Positions 8,873 through 20,385 are shown, numbered from the stretch's first letter. The stretch: 64,000 nt of DNA from Bradyrhizobium sp. CCBAU 051011 (GCF_009930815.1 NZ_CP022222.1:7172501-7236500), one strand, 5' to 3'. Notes: generated from the letters alone by a model not told the origin. A program made the numbers and translations.

Positions 8873-9853
8873 ATGAATACTGCCCGCTCTGCCGTCCTCC
8901 GGCTTCTCGTCCCTCTCTGTCTCGCCGCAACGATCTCGCACGCATTAGCCGCGCCGCCGGCAAAATCGGCAGAGGATCGCTACATCGCCGCGCGCGATGC
9001 CGCGATCGAGAAGATCACGGCCATGTACGATGCCGGTAACGCGCACGATGCCGCGCGCAAGGCAGAGGAAGCGGCAAGCGCCGATCTCGGGGCGCAGATG
9101 CGTGCCATTCTCAATGAGCCCGCCCGCGCTGATTTTGGCCCGGCCAAGCTGAACATCGACGCGTTCGCTAAAGGCGATGAGGGTTTTGGCATGCTCGACG
9201 GGTTGCGCTTCGACGCCTTGCTAGGAAGCAATGGCGAGAAAGCAGGTCAAGACGGCGCCGACGGCAAATATGTCGGACCGAAAGCGCATATCGTCGTCAC
9301 GACACAGACGCTGTTCGAACGATGGCTGCGCGCCCACAAGAACTGGTGGGACAAAGGCGCCAAGAACGTGCCGCAGCAGATTGGCGCCGCGCTAAGGGAC
9401 GAGAGCTTCTACACGCAGGCGGTATCGAGCGGCGCTGCCGTAGTGAACTTCAACTCGCTACCTGTTGCGAAGCTCGAAGGCGCGAGCTTTGCCTATGCCA
9501 TGCTGGCCGGGCGAACCCAAGACGAGTTCCCCGACGAGGCCGACAACGTCTTCGTCTCTGCCATCGCGAACGGCAAAGTCTACATCGCCTATGGGGCGAT
9601 TGATCCCCAGGTGAAAATCCCCGCCTGTATCGCTATCCGGACCGGCTACAAAAAGAAGGCCGAACAGGCCGATGACGATTTCCGCTCCGGAAAGATCGAC
9701 CGGAAGGCTTACGACAGGCTGGGCAATCTGCGTCAGCAGGGTGAAGATGCCTACAAGCGTTGCTTCACGCAGAATGCGCCGAAGCAGGCTTCCTTTGCGG
9801 AAGCGACCCGGCAGGCCGAGAAGCTGCTTTGGGCGGCACTGAACGCACGCTGA
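8873..9853 (+). CDS. Secreted protein of unknown function, 326 aa
   Basis: Starting at the ATG at 8873 gives a clean Sec signal peptide (MNTARSAVLRLLVPLCLAATISHALAA). An in-frame start further upstream at 8804 would bury it. After the signal come an Ala-rich helical segment and a mixed region with WLRAHKNWWDKGAKNVPQQIG, SLPVAKLEGASFAYAMLAG and VYIAYGAIDPQVKIPACIAI, then a helical C-terminus. Two cysteines (IPACIA and YKRCFT) could form a disulfide. No family is recognised. It is flanked by convergent or divergent neighbours and is probably monocistronic and periplasmic. Confidence 0.8.
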   Translation: MNTARSAVLRLLVPLCLAATISHALAAPPAKSAEDRYIAARDAAIEKITAMYDAGNAHDAARKAEEAASADLGAQMRAILNEPARADFGPAKLNIDAFAKGDEGFGMLDGLRFDALLGSNGEKAGQDGADGKYVGPKAHIVVTTQTLFERWLRAHKNWWDKGAKNVPQQIGAALRDESFYTQAVSSGAAVVNFNSLPVAKLEGASFAYAMLAGRTQDEFPDEADNVFVSAIANGKVYIAYGAIDPQVKIPACIAIRTGYKKKAEQADDDFRSGKIDRKAYDRLGNLRQQGEDAYKRCFTQNAPKQASFAEATRQAEKLLWAALNAR

Positions 9854-9859
9854 GACAGG

Positions 9860-11053
9860 CTACGTCGACGGCGCATCCGCCGGCCGCGTCTGGCGCAGCA
9901 GTTTGGCGCAGACGAAGCCCAGCGCGATCATCATGGCGCCCGCGATAAGCAGGGTCGGCACCTTGCCGGCATGCTGGATGCCAAAGCCATAGGCGATGGG
10001 GCCGACGGTCTGGCCCATGAAGAAGAAGAAGGCGTGCAACGACAGCGCGGTTGCGCGCGCATCCGCCGACAATTCGCTGGCGAATACCTGCAGGCTGCCG
10101 TGGATCATGTAGAAACCCCAGCCCATGAAGATCAGATTGAGTAGCTGCAATCTCCATTCCAGCCCCAACGCGACCGCCATGAGCTGCAAGCCGACCAGCG
10201 CCGCTCCGCCGATGATCATCCCGTTGACGCCGATCTTCGGCAGAAGCCGCGATACCGTCATGGTGTAGAAGAGGCCGCCGACCGCAAAGCCAGCGATGAC
10301 GACACCTGCGATCGACAGCGAGGTTTGTCCGAGGTCGAACAGGAACGAGGCAATGAACGGAAACAGGCCGAGCACGCAGCAGCCTTCGATAAAGACCGCC
10401 GAGTAGCAGATGCGTGCGTTCGGATTGGTGAAAATCGTGCGATAGCCCTGCTTGAGGGCCGACAGGCTGGTGCGCGGCGGATGGGTCAGCGCAGCACCAC
10501 GAAATCCGATCGCGACCACGATCGAAGCCACCACGACAATCGCCCCGAGCACGGCCAGCACGCCGCGCCAGCCGAGGAAATCGCCGATCAGGCCGGACAC
10601 GGTGGCGCCCAGCAGATTGCCGGTCATGGCGCCGGCCAGCGTACGCCCGATCGCGACCTGACGCTTTTCGGCGCCGACGAGATCGCTGGTCAACCCCAGC
10701 GCGATCGGAAACACGCCGCCAGAACCGATGCCGGCCAGAATGCGGCTGGCAAACAACAGCGGAAACGAGGTTGCCATCGCGCCGAGAATGTTGGCGAAGC
10801 CGAGCAGCGTCAGGGCGACAATCATCAGCCTCGCCTTGCCGAAAACGTCGGCGAAGGCGCCGAGCACCGGCTGGATGATGGCAAAGGTGAAGGCGAACGC
10901 GGCGGCGAAACTGGCGGCGGTGGCGATGCTGACCGAAAAATCCTCGGCCACGTGCGGCAAGACCGGATCGAGCGCGCGGGCGGACAGGGCCGCCGAAAAG
11001 GTTGCGAGCGCAATAATATTGAGCGCCGGCGGCATGCCGCTGGCGGCGGTCAC
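9860..11053 (-). CDS. MFS transporter, drug:H+ antiporter-like (12 TM), coupled to kdsA
   Basis: The 397-residue inner-membrane protein has twelve predicted helices. It shows the MFS motif A-like loop [14 protein letters not shown] (about 65-80), [13 protein letters not shown], and a repeat in the second half. Its GTG start overlaps the kdsA stop by 4 bases (11050-11053), so it is translated from the kdsA mRNA. The substrate cannot be read from sequence; arabinose/drug-efflux-type families look closest. The coupling to Kdo-8-phosphate synthase is unusual and could mean only shared transcription. Confidence 0.85.
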   Translation of the reverse strand: MTAASGMPPALNIIALATFSAALSARALDPVLPHVAEDFSVSIATAASFAAAFAFTFAIIQPVLGAFADVFGKARLMIVALTLLGFANILGAMATSFPLLFASRILAGIGSGGVFPIALGLTSDLVGAEKRQVAIGRTLAGAMTGNLLGATVSGLIGDFLGWRGVLAVLGAIVVVASIVVAIGFRGAALTHPPRTSLSALKQGYRTIFTNPNARICYSAVFIEGCCVLGLFPFIASFLFDLGQTSLSIAGVVIAGFAVGGLFYTMTVSRLLPKIGVNGMIIGGAALVGLQLMAVALGLEWRLQLLNLIFMGWGFYMIHGSLQVFASELSADARATALSLHAFFFFMGQTVGPIAYGFGIQHAGKVPTLLIAGAMMIALGFVCAKLLRQTRPADAPST

Positions 11054-11901
11054 GACGAAGCGTTCTTGGAAAGCGCGTCGAACGCCATCAGCCGCTTCAC
11101 CAACGCCTCGAACTCGCGCAGCGGCACCATGTTGGGTCCGTCCGACGGGGCGCGATCGGGATCGGGATGGGTCTCGATGAACAGACCGGCGACGCCGACC
11201 GCGACCGCCGCACGCGCCAGAACGGGGACAAATTCACGTTGGCCGCCGGATGAGGTGCCCTTCCCGCCCGGCTGCTGCACCGAATGGGTGGCGTCGAAAA
11301 TAACGGGCGCCCCTGTCGTCTGCGCCATGATCGGCAGCGCGCGCATGTCGGATACCAGCGTGTTGTAGCCGAACGAGGCGCCGCGTTCGGTCACCAGCAC
11401 GTTCGGATTGCCGCCGCCGGTGATCTTGCTGACGACGTTCGTCATTTCCCACGGCGCGAGGAACTGGCCCTTCTTGACGTTGACGACCTTGCCGGTCGCT
11501 GCGGCCGCAAGCAGCAGGTCCGTCTGCCGGCACAGGAAGGCCGGGATCTGCAGCACGTCCACCGCCTGTGCGGCTTCCGCGCATTGGCCGGCCTCGTGCA
11601 CGTCGGTCAGCACGGGCAAACCGAGCGCGGAGCGTATCTCGGCGAAGATCGGCAAGGCCTGCGCCAAGCCAACTCCGCGCGCGGCTGAGCCCGAGGTGCG
11701 GTTGGCCTTGTCGAAGGAGGTCTTGTAGACGAGGCCAATGCCGAGGCGGCCCGCGATCTCCTTCAGCGCGCTCGCCACTTCGAGCGCATGCGCCCGGCTT
11801 TCGAGCTGGCAGGGACCTGCAATGATCGAAATCGGCAGGCCGTTGCCGAATTTGACCGGCCCTACCGAGACGACGGGAGCTGCTTCGGGTTTCGCGTTCA
11901 A
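11050..11901 (-). CDS. kdsA: 3-deoxy-8-phosphooctulonate (Kdo-8-P) synthase
   Basis: The 283-residue TIM-barrel enzyme condenses phosphoenolpyruvate with arabinose 5-phosphate to Kdo 8-phosphate, the committed step to the Kdo core of lipopolysaccharide. Conserved segments are [66 protein letters not shown] and [11 protein letters not shown]. It is part of the pyrG - kdsA - eno backbone and supplies the same pathway as the lpx genes at the other end of the window. A downstream MFS gene overlaps it by 4 bases. Confidence 0.97.
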   Translation of the reverse strand: MNAKPEAAPVVSVGPVKFGNGLPISIIAGPCQLESRAHALEVASALKEIAGRLGIGLVYKTSFDKANRTSGSAARGVGLAQALPIFAEIRSALGLPVLTDVHEAGQCAEAAQAVDVLQIPAFLCRQTDLLLAAAATGKVVNVKKGQFLAPWEMTNVVSKITGGGNPNVLVTERGASFGYNTLVSDMRALPIMAQTTGAPVIFDATHSVQQPGGKGTSSGGQREFVPVLARAAVAVGVAGLFIETHPDPDRAPSDGPNMVPLREFEALVKRLMAFDALSKNASS

Positions 11902-11996
11902 GGGATTTTCCTTACGTCACTGGCGCGGACCATGCCGGTCCGCGACTTCAGGATCAACCCCGTTTACCCCCTAAAATATCAGGGTTGCGCGAGCGG

Positions 11997-12323
11997 CTAT
12001 TTCACCGCCGAAAACGCCGTCGGCACCAGCAACTGGCTGACGATGTTGTCGATGATCTGACCGTCTTCTTCGCTCTTGGCACGGCCGGCGATCCAGTCCG
12101 GATCGGACTGGAATGCGGTCCATTTCTTTTCGCGGTCGGCAAGCGAGTCCCAGGCGACGAAATAGGTCAGCTCCTGATTGGAGGTGCCGATCAGCGTGGT
12201 GTAGAAGCCGGCCTGCTTGATACCGTGCTTGTCCCACAGTTTCAGCGTCAGCGTATCGAAGCGCTTCATCAGCGCCGGCAGGCGGCCCGGCAGACAGCGA
12301 TAGACGCGCATTTCCATGATCAT
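11997..12323 (-). CDS. NIPSNAP family protein
   Basis: The 108-residue ferredoxin-like alpha/beta-barrel protein has the NIPSNAP pattern: EMRVYRCLPGRLPALMKRF at the N-terminus, KHGIKQAGFYTTLIG, then ELTYFVAWDSLADREKKWTAFQSDPDW. These small cytosolic dimers are of unclear function, sometimes associated with lipid or aldehyde chemistry. A GGGAG site precedes the first of three clustered in-frame ATGs. It lies between pyrG and kdsA with a dispersed repeat upstream, so it looks like an insertion into the backbone. Confidence 0.85.
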   Translation of the reverse strand: MIMEMRVYRCLPGRLPALMKRFDTLTLKLWDKHGIKQAGFYTTLIGTSNQELTYFVAWDSLADREKKWTAFQSDPDWIAGRAKSEEDGQIIDNIVSQLLVPTAFSAVK

Positions 12324-12409
12324 CGGCTTTGCTCCCTTTATTGTTTTTGCGGTTCAGGGAGCGGTTTGTCGCAACAATTGGCGCGTTCGTCAAAGGAGCG
12401 GCAGAGCGG

Positions 12410-12493
12410 TAGGGTGGGCAAAGCGCAGCGTGCCCACCATTCAGTCCAAACACGGGGCGAGGCGGTGGGCACGCTTCGCTCTGCCCACCCTAC
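12410..12493. repeat. GGTGGGCAAAGC-type palindromic repeat (copy 1)
   Basis: TAGGGTGGGCAAAGCGCAGC at the left and GCTCTGCCCACCCTA at the right form inverted arms. Inner arms GCGTGCCCACC and GGTGGGCACGC pair as well. A second copy lies at 46258-46333 after gltA. This copy abuts the end of pyrG (stop at 12500) and could act as its transcription terminator or mRNA 3' stabiliser. Confidence 0.8.
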
Positions 12494-12499
12494 AGAATT

Positions 12500-14137
<1,638 letters not shown>

Positions 14138-14257
14138 CTACCTTTAAGGCCACTGCCCCGATTCTCCAAAACGAATCGCGTGCACGGGCAAACATTTTGC
14201 CGGGCTGTGGGTGACGTTAAATATGAAGCGATTTCAGAGCATTGATGGGAAATTCTG

Positions 14258-14285
14258 ATGCAGGACGGTAGACGCCGTCCTGCAT
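14258..14285 (-). terminator. Hairpin after secG
   Basis: ATGCAGGACGG (14258-14268) pairs perfectly with CCGTCCTGCAT (14275-14285): 11 bp and a 6-base loop, 12 bases beyond the secG stop. Only a weak T-rich tail follows on the minus strand (CAGAATTT), so it may terminate partially and leave pyrG partly cotranscribed. Confidence 0.6.
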
Positions 14286-14297
14286 GGCCACCCTGCT

Positions 14298-14678
14298 TTA
14301 TTGCGAACGCGGTGCCTGCGGGCCCGACGGTGCCTGCTGTTCATCCACCTTCTTGAGCGTATCGAGCACGCCACCGGAAGTCGGCGGAGCGACCGGCGTT
14401 GCGCCACCCGGCTGGGACTGAGTCGCCGGCGAGGTGCCGAGAATCGATGCCGGCTTGCGATCGACGCCTGCGAGCCAGGCCAGCGTCATGCTGGTCAGAA
14501 AGAAAAGCCCCGCCAGAATCGCGGTCGTCCGCGTCAACAGATTGGCGGTGCCGCGGCTCGACATGAAGCCGGCGCCGCCGCCCATGCCGAGGCCGCCGCC
14601 TTCGGATTTCTGCAGCAGCACGGCGCCGATCAACACGGCGACGATCATGAGGTGAACGACGATAATGACGGTCTGCAT
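14298..14678 (-). CDS. secG: Preprotein translocase subunit SecG
   Basis: The 126-residue inner-membrane protein has two helices (about 3-22 and 50-72) joined by the conserved SecG loop LLQKSEGGGLGMGGGAGFMSSRGTANLLTRTTAILA. A Pro/Ala/Gln-rich tail follows, as in other Rhizobiales. It assists SecYE during export. Its place between tpiA and pyrG is the conserved alphaproteobacterial arrangement, although three accessory genes now separate it from tpiA. Confidence 0.95.
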   Translation of the reverse strand: MQTVIIVVHLMIVAVLIGAVLLQKSEGGGLGMGGGAGFMSSRGTANLLTRTTAILAGLFFLTSMTLAWLAGVDRKPASILGTSPATQSQPGGATPVAPPTSGGVLDTLKKVDEQQAPSGPQAPRSQ

Positions 14679-14869
14679 CTTAAAAACCTTCCGTCACAAG
14701 CGAAGAGCGCCGGGCTTCGGCTGCACCAAGAGCTTGCGGGTTTTCCTGAAGTTGCGCGGTGTTACACGATCGGACGGGGCATTGTCACCCCCAACCGCCG
14801 CCGTGGAGATAATTGCCGCAGGCGCTGCGGCAAGGCTGTCCACATATCCCGCCGGGCTTCTGATCAGGC

Positions 14870-14923
14870 TTGAGCTCGCCGCAATTTCTCATATAATAGA
14901 CGAATGGACACTATAGTAGACGA
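14870..14923 (+). promoter_or_regulatory. Putative sigma-70 promoter of a leaderless XRE gene, with direct-repeat operator
   Basis: TTGAGC (14870-14875) and TATAAT (14892-14897) are separated by 16 bases. The start ATG of the XRE gene is at 14904, where transcription from this -10 box would begin, and no Shine-Dalgarno sequence is visible. ATAATAGACGA (14893-14903) recurs as ATAGTAGACGA (14913-14923), exactly 20 bp later. The repeat overlaps the -10 box and the first codons and is a candidate autoregulatory operator. The sequences are observed; promoter activity and leaderless translation are inferred. Confidence 0.6.
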
Positions 14924-15470
14924 GTTAAGCATCCGCCTCGCCCAGCGCCTGCGGCTCGAACGCGACAGCCGCGGCTGGTCGCTGGCCGATCTAGCCGAAC
15001 GCTCCGGGGTGTCCAAAGCCACCATCAGCAAGATCGAGCGCGCCGAGGTCAGCCCGACCGCAGTGGTGCTGGTCCGGCTCGCCAGCGCCTTCGATCTCAC
15101 GCTCGCTGGCCTGATGCTGCGTGCCGAAGGCCAAGGCGGGCGTCTTTCGCGCGCCGCCGAGCAGCCGGTGTGGCGCGATCCCGAGACCGGTTATTTGCGC
15201 CAGCAAGTATTCAACCGGCCCGATCACCCCATCGAGATCATCAAGGTCGAGATGCCTGCAAAGCAGCGCGTGACGCTGCCCGCTTCGTCCTACGCCCACA
15301 TCCGTCAGGTGCTCTGGGTGTTGTCGGGCGCGCTCGTCCTCATCGATGGCGGCGAGCGCCACGAACTCGGCGCCGGCGACTGCCTCGGATTCGGTCCGCC
15401 GGCGGAGGTGACGTTTGCCAACGAGAGCGCCGCGCCTTGCACCTACGTCGTCGCTCTTGCGCGGAGCTAG
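14904..15470 (+). CDS. XRE-family transcriptional regulator with C-terminal cupin domain
   Basis: The 188-residue protein has an N-terminal helix-turn-helix (about 9-64; SLADLAERSGVSKATISKIERAEVSPT) and a C-terminal cupin (about 110-185; QVLWVLSGALVLIDGGERHELGAGDCLGFGPP). It is the common XRE-cupin architecture, in which a small ligand in the cupin modulates DNA binding. Such genes often control an adjacent amino-acid or acetyltransferase gene. Here an unknown small protein and a GNAT acetyltransferase follow on the same strand within 25 bases each, so they are the likely operon partners. Confidence 0.88.
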   Translation: MDTIVDELSIRLAQRLRLERDSRGWSLADLAERSGVSKATISKIERAEVSPTAVVLVRLASAFDLTLAGLMLRAEGQGGRLSRAAEQPVWRDPETGYLRQQVFNRPDHPIEIIKVEMPAKQRVTLPASSYAHIRQVLWVLSGALVLIDGGERHELGAGDCLGFGPPAEVTFANESAAPCTYVVALARS

Positions 15471-15477
15471 GCTTGCG

Positions 15478-15813
15478 ATGGCGGAGGTCGAAAGAAGTTT
15501 TCCGGACGACCTCGCCGCCCCCGCCGGCCACAATCGCGGCCCTCCGCTTGAGGAGGAGCACACGCCGGAATGGGGCAACGGCGGAATCGGCAATTACTTC
15601 TACTGGAAGGCGGCGAATCACGCGGCCTGGAAAAACCCCTCGCCCGGCATTGTCACCTTTCGGATCAGAAAAGCCGAACGGCTGGGGCTGACTTACGAAG
15701 AATATACGCTCGAAATTCTCGAACGCGGCCGTCACCTGCAAGTCGAGGATGTCGAGCGGATTGCAGAGATCAAGCGGACGCGTGTCTTGCGCATCGCCAA
15801 TCATCGAAGCTGA
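15478..15813 (+). CDS. Conserved small protein of unknown function, 111 aa
   Basis: The ATG at 15478 lies 7 bases after the XRE-cupin stop. The protein contains the GHNRGPPLEEE motif near residue 18, seen in many short rhizobial and phage-related proteins. An aromatic segment (GNYFYWKAANHAAWKN) and a helical C-terminus (YEEYTLEILERGRHLQVEDVERIAEIK) follow. No signal peptide or membrane segment is present. Tight spacing with the neighbours suggests one operon with the regulator and the GNAT enzyme. No function is assigned. Confidence 0.7.
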   Translation: MAEVERSFPDDLAAPAGHNRGPPLEEEHTPEWGNGGIGNYFYWKAANHAAWKNPSPGIVTFRIRKAERLGLTYEEYTLEILERGRHLQVEDVERIAEIKRTRVLRIANHRS

Positions 15814-15834
15814 ACGTCGCGGAAACTCATCCTC

Positions 15835-16368
15835 ATGTCGAACATCAAGATCAAAGCCTTGAAACCTTCGCCCGAAGTTTGCGCAGCGCTTGGTGAAATA
15901 CTGATCGAGACGGTGGCGAATGGCGGCTCGGTCAGCTTCATGCATCCGCTGTCACGGGAAACGGCTGAAACGTTCTGGTCCAATTCGCTGAGCGCTGCGG
16001 ACCGCGGCGAGCGGATCGTCCTCGGCGCCTTTGACGGCGACGAGCTGATCGGTACCGTCACGCTGCTGCTCGATCTGCCGCCGAACCAGCCGCACCGGGC
16101 CGAGATCGCGAAGATGATGACGCGCGTCAGTCACCGCCACCGCGGGATCGCGACGGCACTGCTGCGCGAGGCGGAGCGGCTGGCGATCGCACGCGGGCGC
16201 TGGCTGCTCGTGCTCGACACTGCCGAGGACGAGGGCGCGGCGGGATTGTATGAGCGCGTAGGCTTCAGGCTGACCGGCGTGATTCCGGACTACGCGCTCA
16301 AGCCCCACGGCGGCCTCACCGGCACGCTGATCTACTGGAAGAAGCTGCAGGAAGGCGTGCCAGCCTGA
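15835..16368 (+). CDS. GNAT family N-acetyltransferase
   Basis: At 177 residues it has the GNAT acetyl-CoA fold. Motif A is RVSHRHRGIATALLREAERLA (about 100-120), followed by LLVLDTAEDEGAAGLYERVGFRLTGV (motif B region) and the final YALKPHGGLTGTLIYWKKL. The acceptor is not predictable. It ends 5 bases before the tpiA stop on the other strand. It probably belongs to the XRE-cupin transcription unit, so it may be the target activity controlled by that regulator. Confidence 0.87.
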   Translation: MSNIKIKALKPSPEVCAALGEILIETVANGGSVSFMHPLSRETAETFWSNSLSAADRGERIVLGAFDGDELIGTVTLLLDLPPNQPHRAEIAKMMTRVSHRHRGIATALLREAERLAIARGRWLLVLDTAEDEGAAGLYERVGFRLTGVIPDYALKPHGGLTGTLIYWKKLQEGVPA

Positions 16369-16372
16369 GAAG

Positions 16373-17125
16373 TTAGCAAGCCTCCGCGATCGCCAGGAAA
16401 TCCGTCGCTTTCAGGCTGGCGCCACCGACCAGCGCGCCGTTGACATCGGTGACCGCCATCAACTCCGCTGCGTTGGAGGGCTTGACCGACCCGCCGTAGA
16501 GAATCCGGATCTTGCCGCCTTCCGCCTTAAATCGGCTGGTGAGAACACCGCGAATAAAGCGATGAACCTGCTCGACATCTTTTGGCGTCGGCGTCAGCCC
16601 GGTCCCGATCGCCCAGACCGGCTCATAGGCGACCACCAGATTGGCCGCCGTCGCACCATCCGGCAATGAGCCCGCGAGCTGCCCGCCGCAGATATCCAGT
16701 GTCTGGCCGGCATCGCGCTGCTTCTGCGTCTCCCCGATACAGACGATTGCCACAAGGCCCGCCCGCCAGGCCGCTTCCGCCTTCTGCCGGACCACCGCAT
16801 CGCTCTCGCCATGGTCGGCGCGCCGCTCCGAATGGCCGACAATGATGGCGCTGGCGCCGGCATCCGCCAGCATTTCCGCCGAGAGATCGCCGGTATGGGC
16901 GCCCGTGGCCTTGGCGTGGCAATCCTGAGCACCGACAGCGAGCTTTGAGCCGAGCGCCTTGTCGGCGAAACCGGCGATCAGGGTCGCCGGGGGGCAGACC
17001 AGCAGGTCGGCCTTGCCGGCCAATGCACCCGCGCCCGCAATCATTGCCTCGAATTCACCCAGGGCGGATTTCAGGCCGTTCATTTTCCAGTTGCCGGCGA
17101 TCAGCGGCCGGATGGCTTCGGTCAT
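16373..17125 (-). CDS. tpiA: Triosephosphate isomerase
   Basis: The 250-residue TIM barrel interconverts dihydroxyacetone phosphate and glyceraldehyde 3-phosphate. Visible are [10 protein letters not shown] (Asn/Lys), VGHSERR (catalytic His), [12 protein letters not shown] (catalytic Glu) and [13 protein letters not shown] with [10 protein letters not shown] (phosphate loops). The open frame begins at a TTG five codons upstream, but the ATG at 17125 with GGGA nine bases before it fits the family start. It opens the tpiA - secG - pyrG backbone and is divergent from the ppiD-like gene. Confidence 0.97.
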   Translation of the reverse strand: MTEAIRPLIAGNWKMNGLKSALGEFEAMIAGAGALAGKADLLVCPPATLIAGFADKALGSKLAVGAQDCHAKATGAHTGDLSAEMLADAGASAIIVGHSERRADHGESDAVVRQKAEAAWRAGLVAIVCIGETQKQRDAGQTLDICGGQLAGSLPDGATAANLVVAYEPVWAIGTGLTPTPKDVEQVHRFIRGVLTSRFKAEGGKIRILYGGSVKPSNAAELMAVTDVNGALVGGASLKATDFLAIAEAC

Positions 17126-17386
17126 GTCAATTTCCCGCAAAAATGTCAGACTTTGTGGCTTGCAGATGCGCTAGCAGAGGCGCGCCGTCAGTTCCAGATA
17201 CCGGTCAGACGATCCCCCGACCGTTAACCGCTTCAATTGGCCCATATGGCCGAGGTTGCGAGGGGGCTGCGGCCACTTTATGATGCTTTATCAACTCGGT
17301 GACGCCCTGTTGCGGAATTCGGTCCCGGATCGAATTCCCTTGGGCACGACCCGGTTCCCCTCTCCTGCAAAAAACAAGTTGGACCC

Positions 17387-19288
17387 ATGCTTCGAGGAAT
17401 TCGGAAAGCCTCATCAAACTGGCTCGGCAAGATTGTCATGGCCACCGTGATGGGCGTTTTGATTGTCAGTTTCGCAGTTTGGGGCATTGCCGACATCTTC
17501 AAGGGGTTTGGCCAGTCGTCGCTCGCCAAGGTTGGCGGGACCGAGATTTCGACCGACCAATTCCGCCAGATCTACACCGAAAAGCTGCAGCAACTCGGCC
17601 GCACGTTCGGCCGTCCGCTGACCACCGAACAGGCCCGCGCGTTCGGCATCGACCGGCAGGTTCTGCAACAGACCATCGCCGAAGCCGCGCTGGATGAGGA
17701 AGCCCGGCGGATGGGGCTCGCCCAGTCGCAGGATGAGACCATGCGGCTGATCTACAACGACCCGAATTTCAAGGGATTGGGCGGCAAGTTCGATCCGGCA
17801 CGCTTCCAGGCCACTATCCGCCAGTTCGGATACACCGAGCAGCGCTATCTCAACGAACAGCGGCGCGTCGGACTGCGCCGCCAGATCGCCGGCACCGTCT
17901 CGGCTGGCCTCGAGCCGCCGAAGGTCCTGATCGAGGCGCTCGCCCGTTTCCAGAACGAACAGCGCTCGATCGAATTCGTCAAACTCGACGCCGCGCAGGC
18001 GGGCACCATCGACCCGCCCTCACCCGAGGCCCTGGCCGCCTATTTCGAGGACCGCAAGACCCAGTTCCGCGCCCCCGAATATCGCAAACTGTCCTTTGTC
18101 GTGATCAGCCCGGAAGAGATCGGCAAATGGATCGAAGTTTCCGACGAGGACGCGAAGAAGGTCTTCGAGCAGCGCCGCGACCAGCTCGGCACGCCGGAAA
18201 AGCGCGAAGTGTCGCAGATGTTTTTTCCGAGCGAAGGCGAAGCGCAGGCCGCGCGCAGCCGCATCACGTCGGGAACGTCGTTCGACGACGTCGCCAAGGA
18301 GCGCAATCTCAACCTGGCCGACGTCGATCTCGGCCTGATCGCAAAGACCGCGATCATCGATCCGGCGATTGCGGATGCGGCGTTTTCGCTTGCATCGGGC
18401 GAAGTCAGCCAGCCGGTGCAGGGCCGTTTCGGCGTGGCGCTGGTCAAGGTCGGCAAGATCGAGCCGGGCACAACGCCGACTTTTGAAAGCGTGGCGGCGC
18501 AAGTGAAGAAGGAGATCGCGACCGAACGCGCGCGCGTCAAGGTCAACGAGATCCAGAACAAGATGGAAGACGAGCGCAGCGGCGGCGCCAACATCGTCGA
18601 GGCCGCGCAGAAGCTCGGCCTGAGCCCGGTCACGATCGAAGCCGTCGACCGCTCCGGCCGCACGCCCGACGGCCAGCCGGTGGCTAACATTCCGCGCGGT
18701 CTCGACGTGGTCTCACAGGCCTTCAACAGCGATATCGGCGTCGACAGCGAACCGATCCAGTTTGCCGGCGGCTATGTTTGGTACGACGTGCTCGGCATCA
18801 CGCCCTCGCGCGAGCGGCCGCTCGACGAGGTCCGCAGCCAGGTCGAGGCGAAATGGCGCGAGGACCAGATTTCGAACCGGCTGCGCGCGAAGGCGACCGA
18901 GATCGTCCAGAAGGTCGAGCAAGGCGGCGCGCTTGCCGAGGTCGCGGCTTCGGTCGGATCGAAGGTCGAGACTGCTGCCGGCTTCCGCCGCGACGCCTCG
19001 CTTTCCGGCGTACCCTCCGCCGTCATCACGGCCGCGTTCCGGACGCCCAAGGACGGCGTCGGGCAGACGCCGGGCGCCGGCGGCAGCGAGTGGATCGTCT
19101 TCCGCGTCACCGACGTGACCGTGCCGCCGATCGACGTCGCCTCGGACGAACTGAAGAAGCTCAAGGAGACGCTGCAACGCGGGATGAACGACGAACAGGT
19201 CGCGCAATACATCACGAAGATCGAATCGATAATCGGCACCTCCATCAACCAGGCCGCCTTCGCGCAGGTGACGGGCGCTAACAACTGA
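17387..19288 (+). CDS. PpiD-like periplasmic folding factor (SurA_N / PPIC-type PPIase)
   Basis: The 633-residue protein is anchored by one N-terminal helix (about residues 17-37, [20 protein letters not shown]). A SurA_N-like chaperone region follows ([13 protein letters not shown]..., about 50-200), then a parvulin-type domain (about 250-365: [42 protein letters not shown]) and a long helical C-terminus. It resembles PpiD, an inner-membrane chaperone near the Sec translocon that helps newly exported proteins fold. Whether the PPIase site is active is not clear from sequence. It precedes trpD with a 64-base gap, as is common in Rhizobiales. Confidence 0.88.
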   Translation: MLRGIRKASSNWLGKIVMATVMGVLIVSFAVWGIADIFKGFGQSSLAKVGGTEISTDQFRQIYTEKLQQLGRTFGRPLTTEQARAFGIDRQVLQQTIAEAALDEEARRMGLAQSQDETMRLIYNDPNFKGLGGKFDPARFQATIRQFGYTEQRYLNEQRRVGLRRQIAGTVSAGLEPPKVLIEALARFQNEQRSIEFVKLDAAQAGTIDPPSPEALAAYFEDRKTQFRAPEYRKLSFVVISPEEIGKWIEVSDEDAKKVFEQRRDQLGTPEKREVSQMFFPSEGEAQAARSRITSGTSFDDVAKERNLNLADVDLGLIAKTAIIDPAIADAAFSLASGEVSQPVQGRFGVALVKVGKIEPGTTPTFESVAAQVKKEIATERARVKVNEIQNKMEDERSGGANIVEAAQKLGLSPVTIEAVDRSGRTPDGQPVANIPRGLDVVSQAFNSDIGVDSEPIQFAGGYVWYDVLGITPSRERPLDEVRSQVEAKWREDQISNRLRAKATEIVQKVEQGGALAEVAASVGSKVETAAGFRRDASLSGVPSAVITAAFRTPKDGVGQTPGAGGSEWIVFRVTDVTVPPIDVASDELKKLKETLQRGMNDEQVAQYITKIESIIGTSINQAAFAQVTGANN

Positions 19289-19352
19289 GCACGATCGGCC
19301 TCGGGAAGGCCGGTCGCACTCCACGACGACACCCAATCCTGAAAGCCAAGCG

Positions 19353-20366
19353 ATGGACGATCTCAAATCTATCATCGGAAAAGTCGCCACCGGCGCCACG
19401 CTGTCGCGTGACGAAGCGGCGTCCGCCTTCGACGCCATGATGTCCGGCGAGGCGACGCCCTCGCAGATGGGCGGGCTGCTGATGGCGCTCAGGGTCCGCG
19501 GCGAAACCGTCGACGAGATCACCGGCGCGGTGTCGGCGATGCGTGGCAAGATGTTGCGGGTCAAGGCGCCCGACGACGCGGTCGACGTGGTCGGCACCGG
19601 CGGCGACGGCTCCGGTTCGGTCAACGTCTCGACTTGCGCTTCCTTCATCGTCGCAGGCGTCGGCGTGCCTGTCGCCAAGCATGGCAACCGCGCGCTGTCC
19701 TCGCGCTCGGGCGCGGCCGACGTGCTGGCTTCGCTTGGCGTCAAGATCGATCTCACACCCGATCAGGTCGGCCGCTGCGTGGCCGAGGCCGGCATCGGCT
19801 TCATGTTCGCGCCCGCGCACCACCCGGCCATGAAGAACGTCGGCCCGACCCGGGTCGAACTCGCCACCCGCACGATCTTCAACCTGCTCGGTCCGCTCTC
19901 CAACCCGGCCGGCGTCAAGCGGCAGATGGTCGGCGTATTCTCCCGGCAATGGGTTCAGCCTCTGGCGCAGGTGCTGAAAAACCTCGGCTCCGAATCCGTC
20001 TGGGTCGTGCACGGCTCCGACGGGCTCGACGAGATTACCCTCACCGGCCCGAGCTTTGTGGCGAGCCTCGACAACGGCAAGATCACCACCTTCGAGATCA
20101 AGCCGGAAGATGCCGGCCTCGTCTGCTGCAACACCGACGCGCTCAGGGGCGGTGACGCCGACGCCAATGCCGAGGCGCTGCAAGGCGTCCTCAACGGCAA
20201 GCCCAGCCCCTATCGCGACGTCGCGCTGCTGAACGCCGCGGCGGCGCTGATCGTGGCCGGGCGCGCCAGGGATTTGAAAGAAGGCGTGGCGCTCGGCGCC
20301 AAGTCGATCGACAGTGGTGCGGCAGCGGCGCGGCTGAAGCACCTGGTCGCAGTCTCGCGCGGCTGA
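19353..20366 (+). CDS. trpD: Anthranilate phosphoribosyltransferase
   Basis: This 337-residue enzyme transfers phosphoribose from PRPP to anthranilate in tryptophan synthesis. Motifs seen are [18 protein letters not shown] (PRPP loop, about 74-90), [52 protein letters not shown] and a late [10 protein letters not shown]. The length is standard. trpC follows after 19 bases and moaC three bases after that, so trpD-trpC-moaC form one operon. trpE and trpG are not here. Confidence 0.97.
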   Translation: MDDLKSIIGKVATGATLSRDEAASAFDAMMSGEATPSQMGGLLMALRVRGETVDEITGAVSAMRGKMLRVKAPDDAVDVVGTGGDGSGSVNVSTCASFIVAGVGVPVAKHGNRALSSRSGAADVLASLGVKIDLTPDQVGRCVAEAGIGFMFAPAHHPAMKNVGPTRVELATRTIFNLLGPLSNPAGVKRQMVGVFSRQWVQPLAQVLKNLGSESVWVVHGSDGLDEITLTGPSFVASLDNGKITTFEIKPEDAGLVCCNTDALRGGDADANAEALQGVLNGKPSPYRDVALLNAAAALIVAGRARDLKEGVALGAKSIDSGAAAARLKHLVAVSRG

Positions 20367-20385
20367 TTCGGGGGGGCGGGAAGAG

